Assembly: GCF_000003815.2 (NCBI RefSeq)
Contig: NW_023365769.1
Location: 43,424 to 107,423 of the forward strand
Source: Branchiostoma floridae
Taxonomy: Eukaryota > Chordata > Leptocardii > Amphioxiformes > Branchiostomatidae
Direction: 5' to 3'
DNA: 64,000 nt
Position numbers and translations under genes: made by a program. Shown one piece after another: positions 11,300 through 21,514 of this stretch. Each line of letters begins with the position of its first letter. The first letter of the stretch is position 1. The notes under the pieces are model-generated. The model worked only from the letters and a program-made list of their open reading frames with translations, made no database searches and was not told where the DNA came from.

Positions 11300-12897
11300 C
11301 GTAATATTTTAGAGGGAATACGGTCCCCCAAACGGGTAGTAGAAGGAGAAAATGACCCCAATAAAGAGCTTTTCATGAATAAATAAAGGTTCAAACAATC
11401 ACAGATAGGAGCTAACTACTTCCCAGATGTCACCCAGCCTAGCTTTAGATACTTCTGAACCTAAACTGTGCTCATGAATGATCCGGAGAATATGTTCATC
11501 TAAGCAAACCACACACTTTCCGCAATGACACTTGTAATGGTCTTATTATTGATACTGGAGATGTGTATGAAAGTTGTCACTTCCAATATCTGTTTATCCT
11601 ATATCCTTATATTAACGTTATGGTAACACCATAGTACGTTTGTTATGTGCATAATAGTAGTATAACCGTTTGTTGCTGTTCATCTGGATTAGTTTCGTTT
11701 CATAACCATTCCCACCACATGGAGTAAAAACGTGATATGATAACAGCCGTGTGCTGTTTGTCGCTTGTTGGTTCCCTCCAAGGACAGAAGGTCACAGAAC
11801 TGTCCAAACAACTATCTGGGTATTCCCACGGGAGGGACTAAGATTCAGACGTTTTTCCAGCCCACTTATCCAGTACACCGACAGAGACATCCCTCCTCGG
11901 TATGTACAGCTAGCGCAGGTTGCTTATAATTTTTTCATCATGTGTTAACAACTTTTCATTTTGAATTTTGGTATAGTTGATATTAAATGTTGAGAGACGG
12001 TCGCGTGTCTTTGTTATGAATGCAGGGATTGTACCTGTACCTGATACAAACTACAATCGTTCTGTTTTATCATGGTTGTAACGGGGAGGGCATTGCCGAA
12101 AAAGGCGTTTCAGTTGTGGGAGGGTTGAAGAAATGTTACCTTTTACTGTAACACTGCATAGTTGAGATAGTAAAAGGGTTTGATCTTGGGGACCATGGGG
12201 CGCAGGTGAATTGGAGGCATTGTGAACTTTGTGGGAAGTACAAAGAGTTCCTCGGTCGGTATTTGCGGTAAAATGTCGCCGGAGCCACAGTTCACTTATA
12301 TAAAAAAATATCATCATCCATCTTAAATTTCAAAATTTTTCTGTGAATCTAGGCCGTTCTTGTTCGCCTCTGTTAACGATGTTTTATACCAATTTCTAGT
12401 TCTGCCACCTAGAGTAAAACGTCAGTCAACTACACAATGATGTACTTTTCGAAACTTGTTGGCAAGGGCAGTATGGAAAGGAACCTTGTAGTAGTGACAG
12501 TATTTCTAAAATGTTCCAATTAACTGTAGTGTGGTATAGTTGACGAGCAGGTACAATGTTTTAGTTTAGACGGTTAAAGATCACAATGGGAAATAAAGCA
12601 GCCCGGGATACATTAAAACTGTGAGTCAGACTATTTCTGCTCTTCTGTATCTAGTTACACTGTGATGTTTAGTGTCTCAATTATCAACAGTAGAGGTTGG
12701 CGCTTTACATACAAATTTGAAACGTTGGGGTGTGATGAATCCGCATTCATACTTTTTCTTTATTGGTTGGTTGTTTTCTTCTGGGGTCACATTGAAAGCT
12801 GTGCCTTTAGTCGCTACTTTTCTGGAGCTATTCACAATTTGAAGATGACGTCCCAGAAGCAGTGGTCAGCTCATTCCTTGACGAGAGGAGTTGGTCA
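11300..12897. other. intergenic between the EXOG copies, no gene supported
   Basis: About 1.6 kb without a recognisable coding exon or structured repeat. A short stretch at about 11850-11900 (cttttttccag-type acceptor, open segment, then gtatgt) could pass as an exon but has no supporting partner. Weak CRE-like word gatgacgtccc at about 12844. Confidence 0.35.
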
Positions 12898-13074
12898 NNN
12901 NNNNNNNNNNNNNNNNNNNNNNNNNNNNNNNNNNNNNNNNNNNNNNNNNNNNNNNNNNNNNNNNNNNNNNNNNNNNNNNNNNNNNNNNNNNNNNNNNNNN
13001 NNNNNNNNNNNNNNNNNNNNNNNNNNNNNNNNNNNNNNNNNNNNNNNNNNNNNNNNNNNNNNNNNNNNNNNNNN
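12898..13074. other. assembly gap (177 N)
   Basis: A run of 177 N lies between EXOG copy 1 and copy 2. The non-round length suggests an estimated gap size. It falls upstream of the copy 2 start codon and could hide promoter sequence. Confidence 0.99.
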
Positions 13075-13134
13075 GTCATATTTAAGATCGACATGAGTTG
13101 CGCATATTTTTCACCAGAAAACCGTCCCTGTCAC

Positions 13135-13195
13135 ATATAAGCCATACTATGTACCTTGTGCAATTGTTGTGCAATAAAGTAACCATCATAAGCGA
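13135..13195 (+). mobile_element. LINE 3' tail remnant
   Basis: The sequence gccatactatgtaccttgtg and the following ttgtgcaataaagt align with gccatactttgtaccatgta and cgagcaataaagt at 16705-16745. Only the last 60 or so bases are visible; the rest may lie in the adjoining gap. It ends 85 bp before the EXOG copy 2 start codon. Confidence 0.5.
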
Positions 13196-13279
13196 GGCTT
13201 GGCCGATTGCCGCAGACTCGTCATCCTGTTGATTGTTGCGAAATGTGACAGGGGTACTAAAAAGATTTTCCACAATCAG

Positions 13280-16200
13280 ATGGCGGAACAACAAAGACCG
13301 TTCGCCCGAGGGTTCGTCTGTGGACTGCTCGTTGCCTTGGCTGTGGCGTGTGCTTATTTGCTGTTCATGCAAGAAGAAGGTACTCAGTCTGCTTGTTTCA
13401 TGGCAATGGTCCATTTGATAATGGTTTTCTTTGCAAAGATATTAGTTCCATATGACTTTGTCTTTCTGATTTGCTATCATCATAAAATTGTGTCTACATG
13501 TACATGTAATCTGAATACAAATTTGGCACGAGTACCTGCTGCACTGCCACTCTTGTATATCAAGCAAAATATCGTGATGATTCTTTTCCTTTGGAACAAT
13601 TTATCTAAAGTTCAAACACACACTTCTCTCAGTGGAACACTGCTCGAAAACGCAGATTTCCGCTGTGCAAATCCGTGTACACATGCAAGTAAATCCAGAG
13701 TTTCCACGGGTTTCAACGGGTGCCCACTGTGCGAACGTGACGTGCCCCTACATGGGGCACCTGTGCAAATCCGAGTAAACGGACCACTCGCGTGTGCATA
13801 ACGTGCCCTCTATGAGGAAATCTGTGTGCGCGAACCGTGCAATCTTAGTACACATGTGCGTACGTGTGGAAACTAGCGACGTTTGCTTTTGTGTGAGAAT
13901 GACGGATGCATAAATTAGCAGTTAATTATCACCTAATTATCTCCCCGGGCCTCGACTGCGCCACAATTACCCTTTGTTATTGATAGCATCGTCATTTTCA
14001 CTGCCCCGGCCCTTCCCAGCCCAAAAATTACCCTCCCAGCTTCCCCGGCCCCTTCCCCTGTATATAAATTATAGTGTGTTTGTTTTATTCTTTCTAGATG
14101 TGAATTAACTTTCGTTGTTTTTGCAGTTTTAAGTATTATTTGAGAGTTGACTGCTCCTGATGCGTTCCGCCATATGTACTGGCTGTCGATCCTTTGGCTC
14201 CCATAGGTTTGTCGGTCCGACACCAGTACTTTGGGGTTTTATTCGCAGTCTCAACATTTTGAGTTCACTCTACTGTGCTGGTTGATGACATAAAACTCCC
14301 GTAGGTCTCTGGATTTCAGCATTCCTGCTCTCATCCGTACACCTCCAGCTGGCCTTTTACACAAAAAGTTGCTAGTCCAGAGCCTATACATTTACACAGC
14401 CGCAGCAGATTTTCTAAGCGTGAACATGCAAGTTCGTAACGGTGGTATCCAATCCATCGTGAGACGTGTAGGGCCTCCAAGGAGACGAAGGAGCTCCAAA
14501 TCACCTAATCGGCAGCTACGCCGAAGAGCTAACAGGGTGCGTCAGCCGACCCGGCCCGGGCGGCGAGAAACATCGCACCGACAAAGGGCCAACCCGACCC
14601 TCGGTGGTCGGGAGGCCAGATGTTGCTCTATCATAAAGCAGAATTTGGTCCCACGGCGTCGGCAGTAAAATTCAATTCCATGGCGAGATAGTGTCCAGTC
14701 TTGACGTAGAATCATTGGCAAGCTTTCATAAAGTTCACCGCGCTGTCAGTCGTGCGATCAAATACTTAGCTATCGGGGTCGGAGCAGCGTGAAACCACTC
14801 TGAATGAAATGAGTCAAGATCTGAAATGACAACTGTGAGTTTTGAAAATGGAGACACGTGTGCTGATTGGTCCTCATTCCCAAACACCCATCTCGTGTGT
14901 GAAATGCGATTGGCTACATCGTATGGGTATTTTGAATACAGACACAATAAGTCGTTGTATATACTATTTGTGATATACGGCAAACTCCTTCCAAAGCAAA
15001 TTTCCTCACCCGGCAAACCTTAGTCAACGTTGAGAATCGCGATGGAGGCTGTAGGACACGCGCGTCGGAATACCGTGTTTTCAAGCTTAGACAAAACACT
15101 GAGATGTGTATTGGGGGAGGGGAGCTTGTGGCAGTCCAGTAGTTAACTTTCGTGCTTTTTAACTTGCTTATTTACCTCTAACGGACCGTATTTCCCATTA
15201 GTAACAGAAATTTGATTAGCTCATGCAACTTAGAGCTTCTGTACAATTGCTATGAAATATCTGAGAAATGTTACTAGCACACGTATTCGCGATCGGCTCA
15301 ATATTCGACAAAACTCAAGCCAGGCAGACAATCTCCCTATCGATATCAAACAAAAACTACACTGTTTGTAAAAGTGAAATATGCGAAGATTGAAGTTCTC
15401 CATAACATTATTAGCTTTGTAATAATTTGAATCGATTTTTACGACAAACAAGGAGTCAATATAATGCAAATCCAACATGGCGCCGGAATAATGCGGCGTT
15501 ATTATAAACAAAGCCGCGCCGACCGACCAAAGAACAACACTTCCAATCTATGTATTGATAGGCGTCGAGTTTAAAGCCTCCTTCCAAGTTGGCTGGGGAA
15601 CATATACATTGCCATTGATCATTTGTTAAAGCTTTGTCCGTTCTACTTATGCTGTTTCTTCGAATACACGAATCACATACATTTGAGATCAGTAGTCTTT
15701 GTCCCGCGTTCCCGCTTGACTGACAAATTACTGCAAACTATCAATCACTGTTTTTGTTAGCCCAAAACAAATAAAACAAGTTCTTTCTGTGATTATATGC
15801 GACCTCTATGTTAATCTTGTACATATTCCACGAATTAATACGTAGAAAGAAAAACAGCTCTTCTTAGCTTTGAGCTTTTACGTAGATGACAACTAACTCA
15901 ATACACATATACATTTAATGTCGCATAGAAAACATTTCATATGAAGTAAAAGACATTGGGCACACTCCGTTGAAATCTAATTTTTTTGCTTCTATAGTGT
16001 AACTCTTACATGCAATCTGTATATCTAGGTAACGTAGTTGGTTGAGTTTCGTATATACGGCACGATTTTGGTCACTATAGGGGGATTGCAATGCGTTGCA
16101 AATCTTATTTCGCGTACTGTTGGCGTCGGTTTCATTATTGACTTTCCCGCAAGTACAGACCGAAATGTGGCAAGGGTTTAAGGGATTTTTAATTGACAAT

Positions 16201-19005
16201 TCACCAAACTGAATTATCAAGAAACATACCTTTATGATATAAATAATTTTGAAATTCGAAAAGCGATTACTCAGTTAAGAATCAGCAGCCATAAATTGAA
16301 TATTGAAACAGGTAGATATTACAATGTAGCCCCTGACCAAAGGTTCTGTCCTTTCTGTCCAAAGCATATTGAAGATGAATTTCACTTTTTAATGGAATGC
16401 TCTAGATACGCTATTTTACGTAATGAGCTATTTACATTTCTCGAATACAGTACAGCAGATTTCAAGAGACTCGATGCTACAGACAGATTTGTATATATCT
16501 TTGGATGCCACGACTCCCATAATGCAAGGATAGGCAAATATATCAAAGACTGCTTTGCTATTAGAAAGAGTAATGAATCTCATGTATAGCCCAACTCGAT
16601 TGTAACACTATATCAAAGACTAATGTGTCAGCCCTTCTTGTTACGTTAATTAGGATATCAAGTCTTATTCTCTACACCTATTTTGTACTTTGTGTAACAG
16701 TCATTGCCATACTTTGTACCATGTACAAATGTCGAGCAATAAAGTTCTATCTATTATCAGACACTTCTCAGCTCTCCATTGTTAACGATAATTGTGAAAC
16801 ACGGGAAGTGTACAACAGTGGGGCGCGTGGACTCTTCGCGTGCCCTATCGTGCGCACAGGTTTTCATTGTAGGGGCACGCGGGAACAGGCAGTCCGTGGA
16901 AACCCGTGCCCACGGTGAGAACACGTCAGGTTCCACCATCGTGCACAATGTTGGGAACTCGTGGAAATCTGCTTTTTCATGCAGTGGAATGAACAAGCTC
17001 TTAAGATAAACATATTTCAAATTTGTGCACATCCTTATGAGCCAATTTTTGGGCAAATGTCAAAAACATCACTTTTACAGAAATGTCCTCCCTTCAATGC
17101 ATGGTTCTTCTCACAATCTATAATTGTTACCTTTATAATCCAGTTGACCCATTGGTCAAGAGAGGAGCAGAGATTCTAAAGTATGGCGTCCCAGAGAGAG
17201 GCCCAGCCGTACATTACCTCCACAATCATGTTCTAGCTTACGATTCTGCCAAACGAACTCCACTGTGGGTGGCTGAACACATCAAAAGCAAGCACTTGCA
17301 GGGTGAGCTTGATGTGCTGTGATTGTAGTACATGATTCCTCCTAACAGTAATACATTGTAGCAGTGATATGTTCATCATGAAAGGCCCCTCTTGCTTAGC
17401 CGGTCATGACCTACCGATCTCCTCTAGACTATGATTGAGAGATAGTCATGAACAAGGTAGTCTGGAACAAGGTAGTAAGGATAGTTTGTGAGGCTGAAGT
17501 CTACGTCAACCGACCATGATCTTTTGAAAACATCGAAGTGATTCTTGGATGTGATATAAAGAGAAAAGCAGGGCTGGTCTAGAATCGATATATTTTCATC
17601 TCAAATTTAGATTTTTTGGACGGATGTGCTGACATTTTTGCCCCTACAACTTTTCGTCGGTGGACAGAACAGGAGAAGCATTTCATAGAGGTAGTCCTGC
17701 TTGCAACCGACCTTGGTTGATGACTAGTCAGGAGCAAGTGCATTGAAAGGTCATGAATATGGGACAGGGTTTTTGTGTCAAGTTTCCTAAAATGAATTAT
17801 TGAAAAGAAGACTAGTTTGGTCAGGTATGAATCAATCAAATCTCCTAAGATCCTATGATAGATTTTTTTAATCATTCACATACTTGTATGTTTGATAGGT
17901 CCAGCCGATCGGAAACACTCAAAATTCAAACCAGACCCCAGCGTTGACCCGATGTTCACAGCATATGACAGAGATTACCGGAGAAGTGGCTGGTCCAGGG
18001 GCCACATGGCACCAGCTGGAGACAACAAGTTTAGTCAGGTGCAGTACGAAATTCAGAATAGTCTTGTGAAATTTACAGTAGGCAATAATGAATGAAGGTT
18101 GATTTTGTAGCATTAGACCATTTGTTTAGAACATCTGCATTTGATTTCGACATGTTCTCCGCCCACAAAATGTCTTGCTCTGTTCAACTGGTTGGCAGCC
18201 ATAGTTGTCATGTTTGATAGTTAAGAGAATATATAATAAATGTAAAAAAAAAACTGTCTAATAAGTAAATATGTTGCAGATGGTTTCACTGCAGCTCACA
18301 TAAGTCGTACATTTTTTTTTCATCCAGACCACCTATCATTCCCAATACAGGAAGCAATGGACGACACTTTTCTCTTTTCCAACATCGTTCCGCATGACAT
18401 TGACAACAACTCGGGGTTCTGGAACAGGCTTGAGATGTACTGTAGGGACCTGACCAGCAGGTTTGAGGATGTTTACGTGCTGACTGGCCCACTGTACCTT
18501 CCCACTCAGGAAGGCCAACAAAAAGTGGTCAAATACCCGGTGAGAAATGGATACTTTAGTATTCTGCAACGTAGTGTCATAATCTGTCATACTTAGGAGA
18601 TTTGAGTTTCACTATAGTCTGTAGGTACCAGCAACTATTCCATCAAGCATATCCTACCTTTTCATTCCTTTGCCGTTGACACTTGCGTTTTCTTTAAATT
18701 TTCTTTTTCCTGATATTTTCTTTATCTGCATTTCCTTCTTTCAGGTAATAGGAGAGAATGAAGTAGCTGTCCCCACACATCTGTACAAAGTCGTCATTGC
18801 GGAGCGAACCGACACCCCAATTTCCATGGGTGCTTTCATCGTCCCAAACCAACAAATCGGCTACTACCAAAATTTTACAATCTTCCAGGTTCCAATAGAA
18901 GATTTAGAAAAGTCTTCAGGATTTAAGGTTTGCCCTCATTTGGACCGAAGCAAGACCAAGAATTTGTGTGAAGTTGACTCATGCAAATTACGTAACAGGA
19001 AATAG
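13280..19005 (+). CDS. EXOG: EXOG-like nuclease, copy 2, C-terminally truncated (five exons)
   Basis: Exons 13280-13379, 17144-17302, 17899-18038, 18351-18539 and 18745-19005 join in frame to 282 residues. Exon sizes and phases match copy 1 except exon 2, which lacks six codons at its start, and exon 5, which stops early. The nuclease core is intact: SRGHMAPAGDNKF with catalytic His at about residue 122, then FWNRLE. At the codon where copy 1 has GAG (KKEFEL), copy 2 has TAG, which removes 56 residues, the region corresponding to the C-terminal domain of EXOG. Downstream DNA still resembles the lost exon portion but has further stops and indels. Introns also align with copy 1, so the pair arose by segmental tandem duplication. 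It could be a shortened active nuclease or an early pseudogene; the conserved core favours recent or continuing constraint. Confidence 0.82.
13638..16981. mobile_element. hAT-like transposon in intron 1 of EXOG copy 2
   Basis: The 8-bp word cagtggaa flanks the insert at 13630-13637 and 16982-16989. The ends are imperfect inverted repeats: the left reads cactgctcgaaaacgcagatttcc, the right end on the other strand catgaaaaagcagatttcc, sharing gcagatttcc. Subterminal sequence is also partly inverted (tttccacggg, acgtgcccctac). The corresponding intron of copy 1 reads cacgtggaatgaacaagc at about 7836 with no insert, so an empty site is visible. An 8-bp duplication is the hAT signature. No transposase frame is recognisable, so the element appears non-autonomous. 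It contains a LINE end at 16205-16757 and a TATA-like tgtatataaatt at about 14059. Confidence 0.75.
16205..16757 (+). mobile_element. 5'-truncated LINE end nested in the hAT-like element
   Basis: A frame from about 16214 to a stop at 16587-16589 reads LRISSHKLNIETGRYYN, then RFCPFCPKHIEDEFHFLMEC. This is the same post-RT Cys/His region as at 3428-3850 but from a different subfamily. The 3' region ends with gtacaaatgtcgagcaataa. It lies wholly inside the 13638-16981 insertion, so it either inserted into that element or was carried with it. Confidence 0.72.
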
Positions 19006-19011
19006 TTTGAA

Positions 19012-19160
19012 CCTTTATTGGATGAAATTCAAGAGATAGAGAGAGAGAAGAAAAATAGTAAAAAATAACTAGAGGAAAAAAAGGTTTAAACCAAACCAAT
19101 ATCTTGTTGATTTGCATAAAAAGATAGCACATTCATCAAAACAGAGTGAGGAATAATAGA
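19012..19160 (+). pseudogene. decayed remainder of EXOG copy 2 last exon
   Basis: After the TAG at 19003-19005 the sequence still tracks copy 1 (tttgaacc..., actagaggaaaaa, ccaatatcttgttga, aaaacagagtgaggaataa) up to the old stop at about 19155. It has lost the reading frame through substitutions and indels. This shows that the nonsense codon came first or was tolerated, with decay limited to sequence behind it. Confidence 0.7.
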
Positions 19161-19429
19161 ATAAGTATGTTGATTATACAGTGTTGTCTATATGTTCTTA
19201 TGAAGATAAACCTTCAGGTATTACATTTAAATGCATTAATTTAGATGAAATTAGGTAATAAGTAAACTTCGGCATAAGTTAATTCAAACAGCTTTGAAAG
19301 CTTTAGACTGTTTAAAATTAACTATTAAACATATTTCATATTCTGTACTATTTGGTTGAACATATGAATTTTCAAACACTTCGCAACTAACAAATACCTT
19401 GCTTGGAATGAAACAGCAACGATGGAATT

Positions 19430-21514
19430 CTAATTTGAAAATATAGATTCTTTAACCTTGAGACCAACACTTGTCTGACTGCTTCCAAGGTAGTTAATCG
19501 CTGTACATATGTACATGCCCGCATCTGTTATCTTTGTTTCCTGAATCTCCAGTCCACCGTCAGACAAAACGGAGAACCGAGGATCGTCTGAATCCTCTGA
19601 GAAAGCGTCGCCTAGCGGAGTGGTCCAGATGACAGCTGCTTCGGGACAACCTGTGACGTTACACACAAGCCTTGCGTCATGGCCAGCCACAACAGGAGTG
19701 TCGCTCCCTGTGGTGTTGATAGTTGGTGCCTGATAGTGAACACAGTCACATGTCAGGTTTTTAAGGGGGATGTCCGACAAGCAGGTTCCATTAAGCGCCT
19801 CAGGTCCGTCACAGACTACGTCAAACTTTTCCGACATGTTGTTGGTTTTCATCCACAGTGCAAACTCGTACATCTGACAGTCACAGTACCATGGATTGCC
19901 CTCCAGGTTGACTTTCTCAACACTAATGTTTGCGAAAAGCTTCCCGGGAAGGAATCGGAGCCTGTTCTTTGCCATGTTGATAGACTGAAGTTTGCCCATC
20001 CATTCAAACGCATCCTTGTCAACTGCGCGAAGCTTCATGTTGTCGAGAGCTAAGGTGCCAACTGGACATAGTTTTTCGGGAAGGAAGACCATGGGATTAC
20101 CAGTCAAGGTCAAAGAATATAAGAATCCGACCGACCCCAGTGCTTCTGACAATGTAGAAATGTTAGTGATTCTGTTGTCAGCAAGATCCAGATGAGCTAT
20201 TTCCATTAAGTAAAAGTCGTCCCTTTCGAACTTTACCATCCTGTTGCCGGCCAGACTTAGATAGGAGATACTTTTTGAACACGTCAGAAGATTTGCAGGG
20301 AACGATGTGATGTTGTTGTTTTTCATAGACACAGACCATAAAGTTGGAACGTCGCACAAGGCGCGGGGATCCATCGTGTGCTCTCTCACTGCCGTCACGT
20401 TGTCAAGATCAAGTTCATAGATGCTTTTGAGGCTCGCAAACTGTGAGGGCGCCAAGATTTTCATGGGGTTACCAGAAAGCATCAATATTGCAAGGTTTGG
20501 CGCGGCGGTCATGTTCAAGGGTGGACTCTGTAGCCTGTTATTCGCTAGGTCAAGTTTAAGAACACCTACGAGTTCGTTCAGAGGCATCTCTTCGAGGTCG
20601 TTGTTGCCGAGGTAGAAATTGTTCAGGTTCCCCATCCCCTTGAAAGCACCGCTTTCTATTTTCCTGATCCTGTTGTTGTCCAGCCAACAGTCACGGAGAG
20701 AAGTCAGACTGGTCAGAGTGCTGTTGGTTATTTCAGATATACGATTACCGGAAACCCACAAAGAATTCAAATTTGAGAGACCCTTCAAAGTTCCTTCTAG
20801 AGTCATCAGCAAGTTGCCACTTAGATCAAGTATTTGCATTGATGTAGAGTCCGATAGAGCACCTAGTTCTATTTCCGATATAGCATTTCGTGCCATGGAG
20901 AGGGACCAGAGCTTGGAAGCACCCTTTAAAGCGTGAGCAGGGAGACGAGAGATGAGATTGTCGTTAATCTGGATCTCCACAAGTTGCGGCAGTCCTGCGA
21001 AGGCAGCATCACCGAGCATACTGATGCGGTTTCCGTTCAGAATCAGACTTGTTAGGCTGGAGTGATTGGTGAACACACCAGACGGGATAGCCTCGATACG
21101 GTTGTCAGACCCGTCAAAATCTGTCAGCTTGTTGTCCTTAAATAGATCTGGGGCGAGCTTAGCGACACGGTTTCCACCAAAGCTTAAAGATTGCAGGTGG
21201 AATAACCCGTCGAAAGTGCCCGGCTCAATAGTGGATATGTTGTTCCAGTCGAGGTACAAAGTCGCCAATAGAGGCATGCCGCTGAAGTCGCCCCTGCGCA
21301 GGGCGGTGATGTTACAGTGGCGGATGGCGAGGAGTGTGGTGTTGGGAGGGAAGCCCGATGGTACAGCCGTGATCCCCAGGTAGTAACAGTGGACCGAGGG
21401 CACGTCGCTGTAGCACTGGCACCCGTGTGGACAGGCCAGGCTTACCATGGGGGCAAAGGTTAGCAGGAGCAAGTGTGGCAGGACGGCCGCCATTGTTTTC
21501 GCCATTGTTGCCAT
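19430..21514 (-). CDS. secreted leucine-rich-repeat and Ig-domain protein (LRRIG), single coding exon
   Basis: A 694-residue uninterrupted frame. It has a signal peptide ending about residue 27 (LLLLTFAPMVSLA), a Cys-rich LRR N-cap (CPHGCQCYSDVPSVHC) and some 18-20 LRRs up to about residue 535. The LRR C-cap (NPWYCDCQMYEF ... TCDC) spans about 538-591. One Ig domain spans about 606-687, with Cys pair ARLVCNV and DAGMYICTA. There is no transmembrane segment or clear GPI signal, so it is probably secreted. Several N-x-S/T sites are present. A splice acceptor (tcattacag) at 21523-21524, eight bases before the ATG, implies an upstream non-coding exon. LRR-plus-Ig proteins are strongly expanded in amphioxus and act in recognition or adhesion; the ligand here is unknown. 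The gene converges on EXOG copy 2, with 424 bp between stops. Confidence 0.9.
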   Translation of the reverse strand: MATMAKTMAAVLPHLLLLTFAPMVSLACPHGCQCYSDVPSVHCYYLGITAVPSGFPPNTTLLAIRHCNITALRRGDFSGMPLLATLYLDWNNISTIEPGTFDGLFHLQSLSFGGNRVAKLAPDLFKDNKLTDFDGSDNRIEAIPSGVFTNHSSLTSLILNGNRISMLGDAAFAGLPQLVEIQINDNLISRLPAHALKGASKLWSLSMARNAISEIELGALSDSTSMQILDLSGNLLMTLEGTLKGLSNLNSLWVSGNRISEITNSTLTSLTSLRDCWLDNNRIRKIESGAFKGMGNLNNFYLGNNDLEEMPLNELVGVLKLDLANNRLQSPPLNMTAAPNLAILMLSGNPMKILAPSQFASLKSIYELDLDNVTAVREHTMDPRALCDVPTLWSVSMKNNNITSFPANLLTCSKSISYLSLAGNRMVKFERDDFYLMEIAHLDLADNRITNISTLSEALGSVGFLYSLTLTGNPMVFLPEKLCPVGTLALDNMKLRAVDKDAFEWMGKLQSINMAKNRLRFLPGKLFANISVEKVNLEGNPWYCDCQMYEFALWMKTNNMSEKFDVVCDGPEALNGTCLSDIPLKNLTCDCVHYQAPTINTTGSDTPVVAGHDARLVCNVTGCPEAAVIWTTPLGDAFSEDSDDPRFSVLSDGGLEIQETKITDAGMYICTAINYLGSSQTSVGLKVKESIFSN

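Noticed and set aside
11751-11948. 65-codon frame with exon-like borders
   Set aside because: No partner exon or family; splice-like words expected by chance.
12662-13140. Frames running through the 177-N gap
   Set aside because: The reading is through unknown bases; flanking parts have no coding features.
13638-13900. CRISPR-like or short direct repeats at the hAT-like left end (gtgcaaatccg words)
   Set aside because: Irregular spacing in eukaryotic DNA; they are subterminal repeats of the transposon.
14369-14668. 99-codon Arg-rich frame inside the hAT-like element
   Set aside because: No transposase motif or BED finger; the composition reflects CpG-rich DNA.
19679-21383. Plus-strand frames of 64-124 codons
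   Set aside because: Antisense shadows of the LRR-Ig coding frame.
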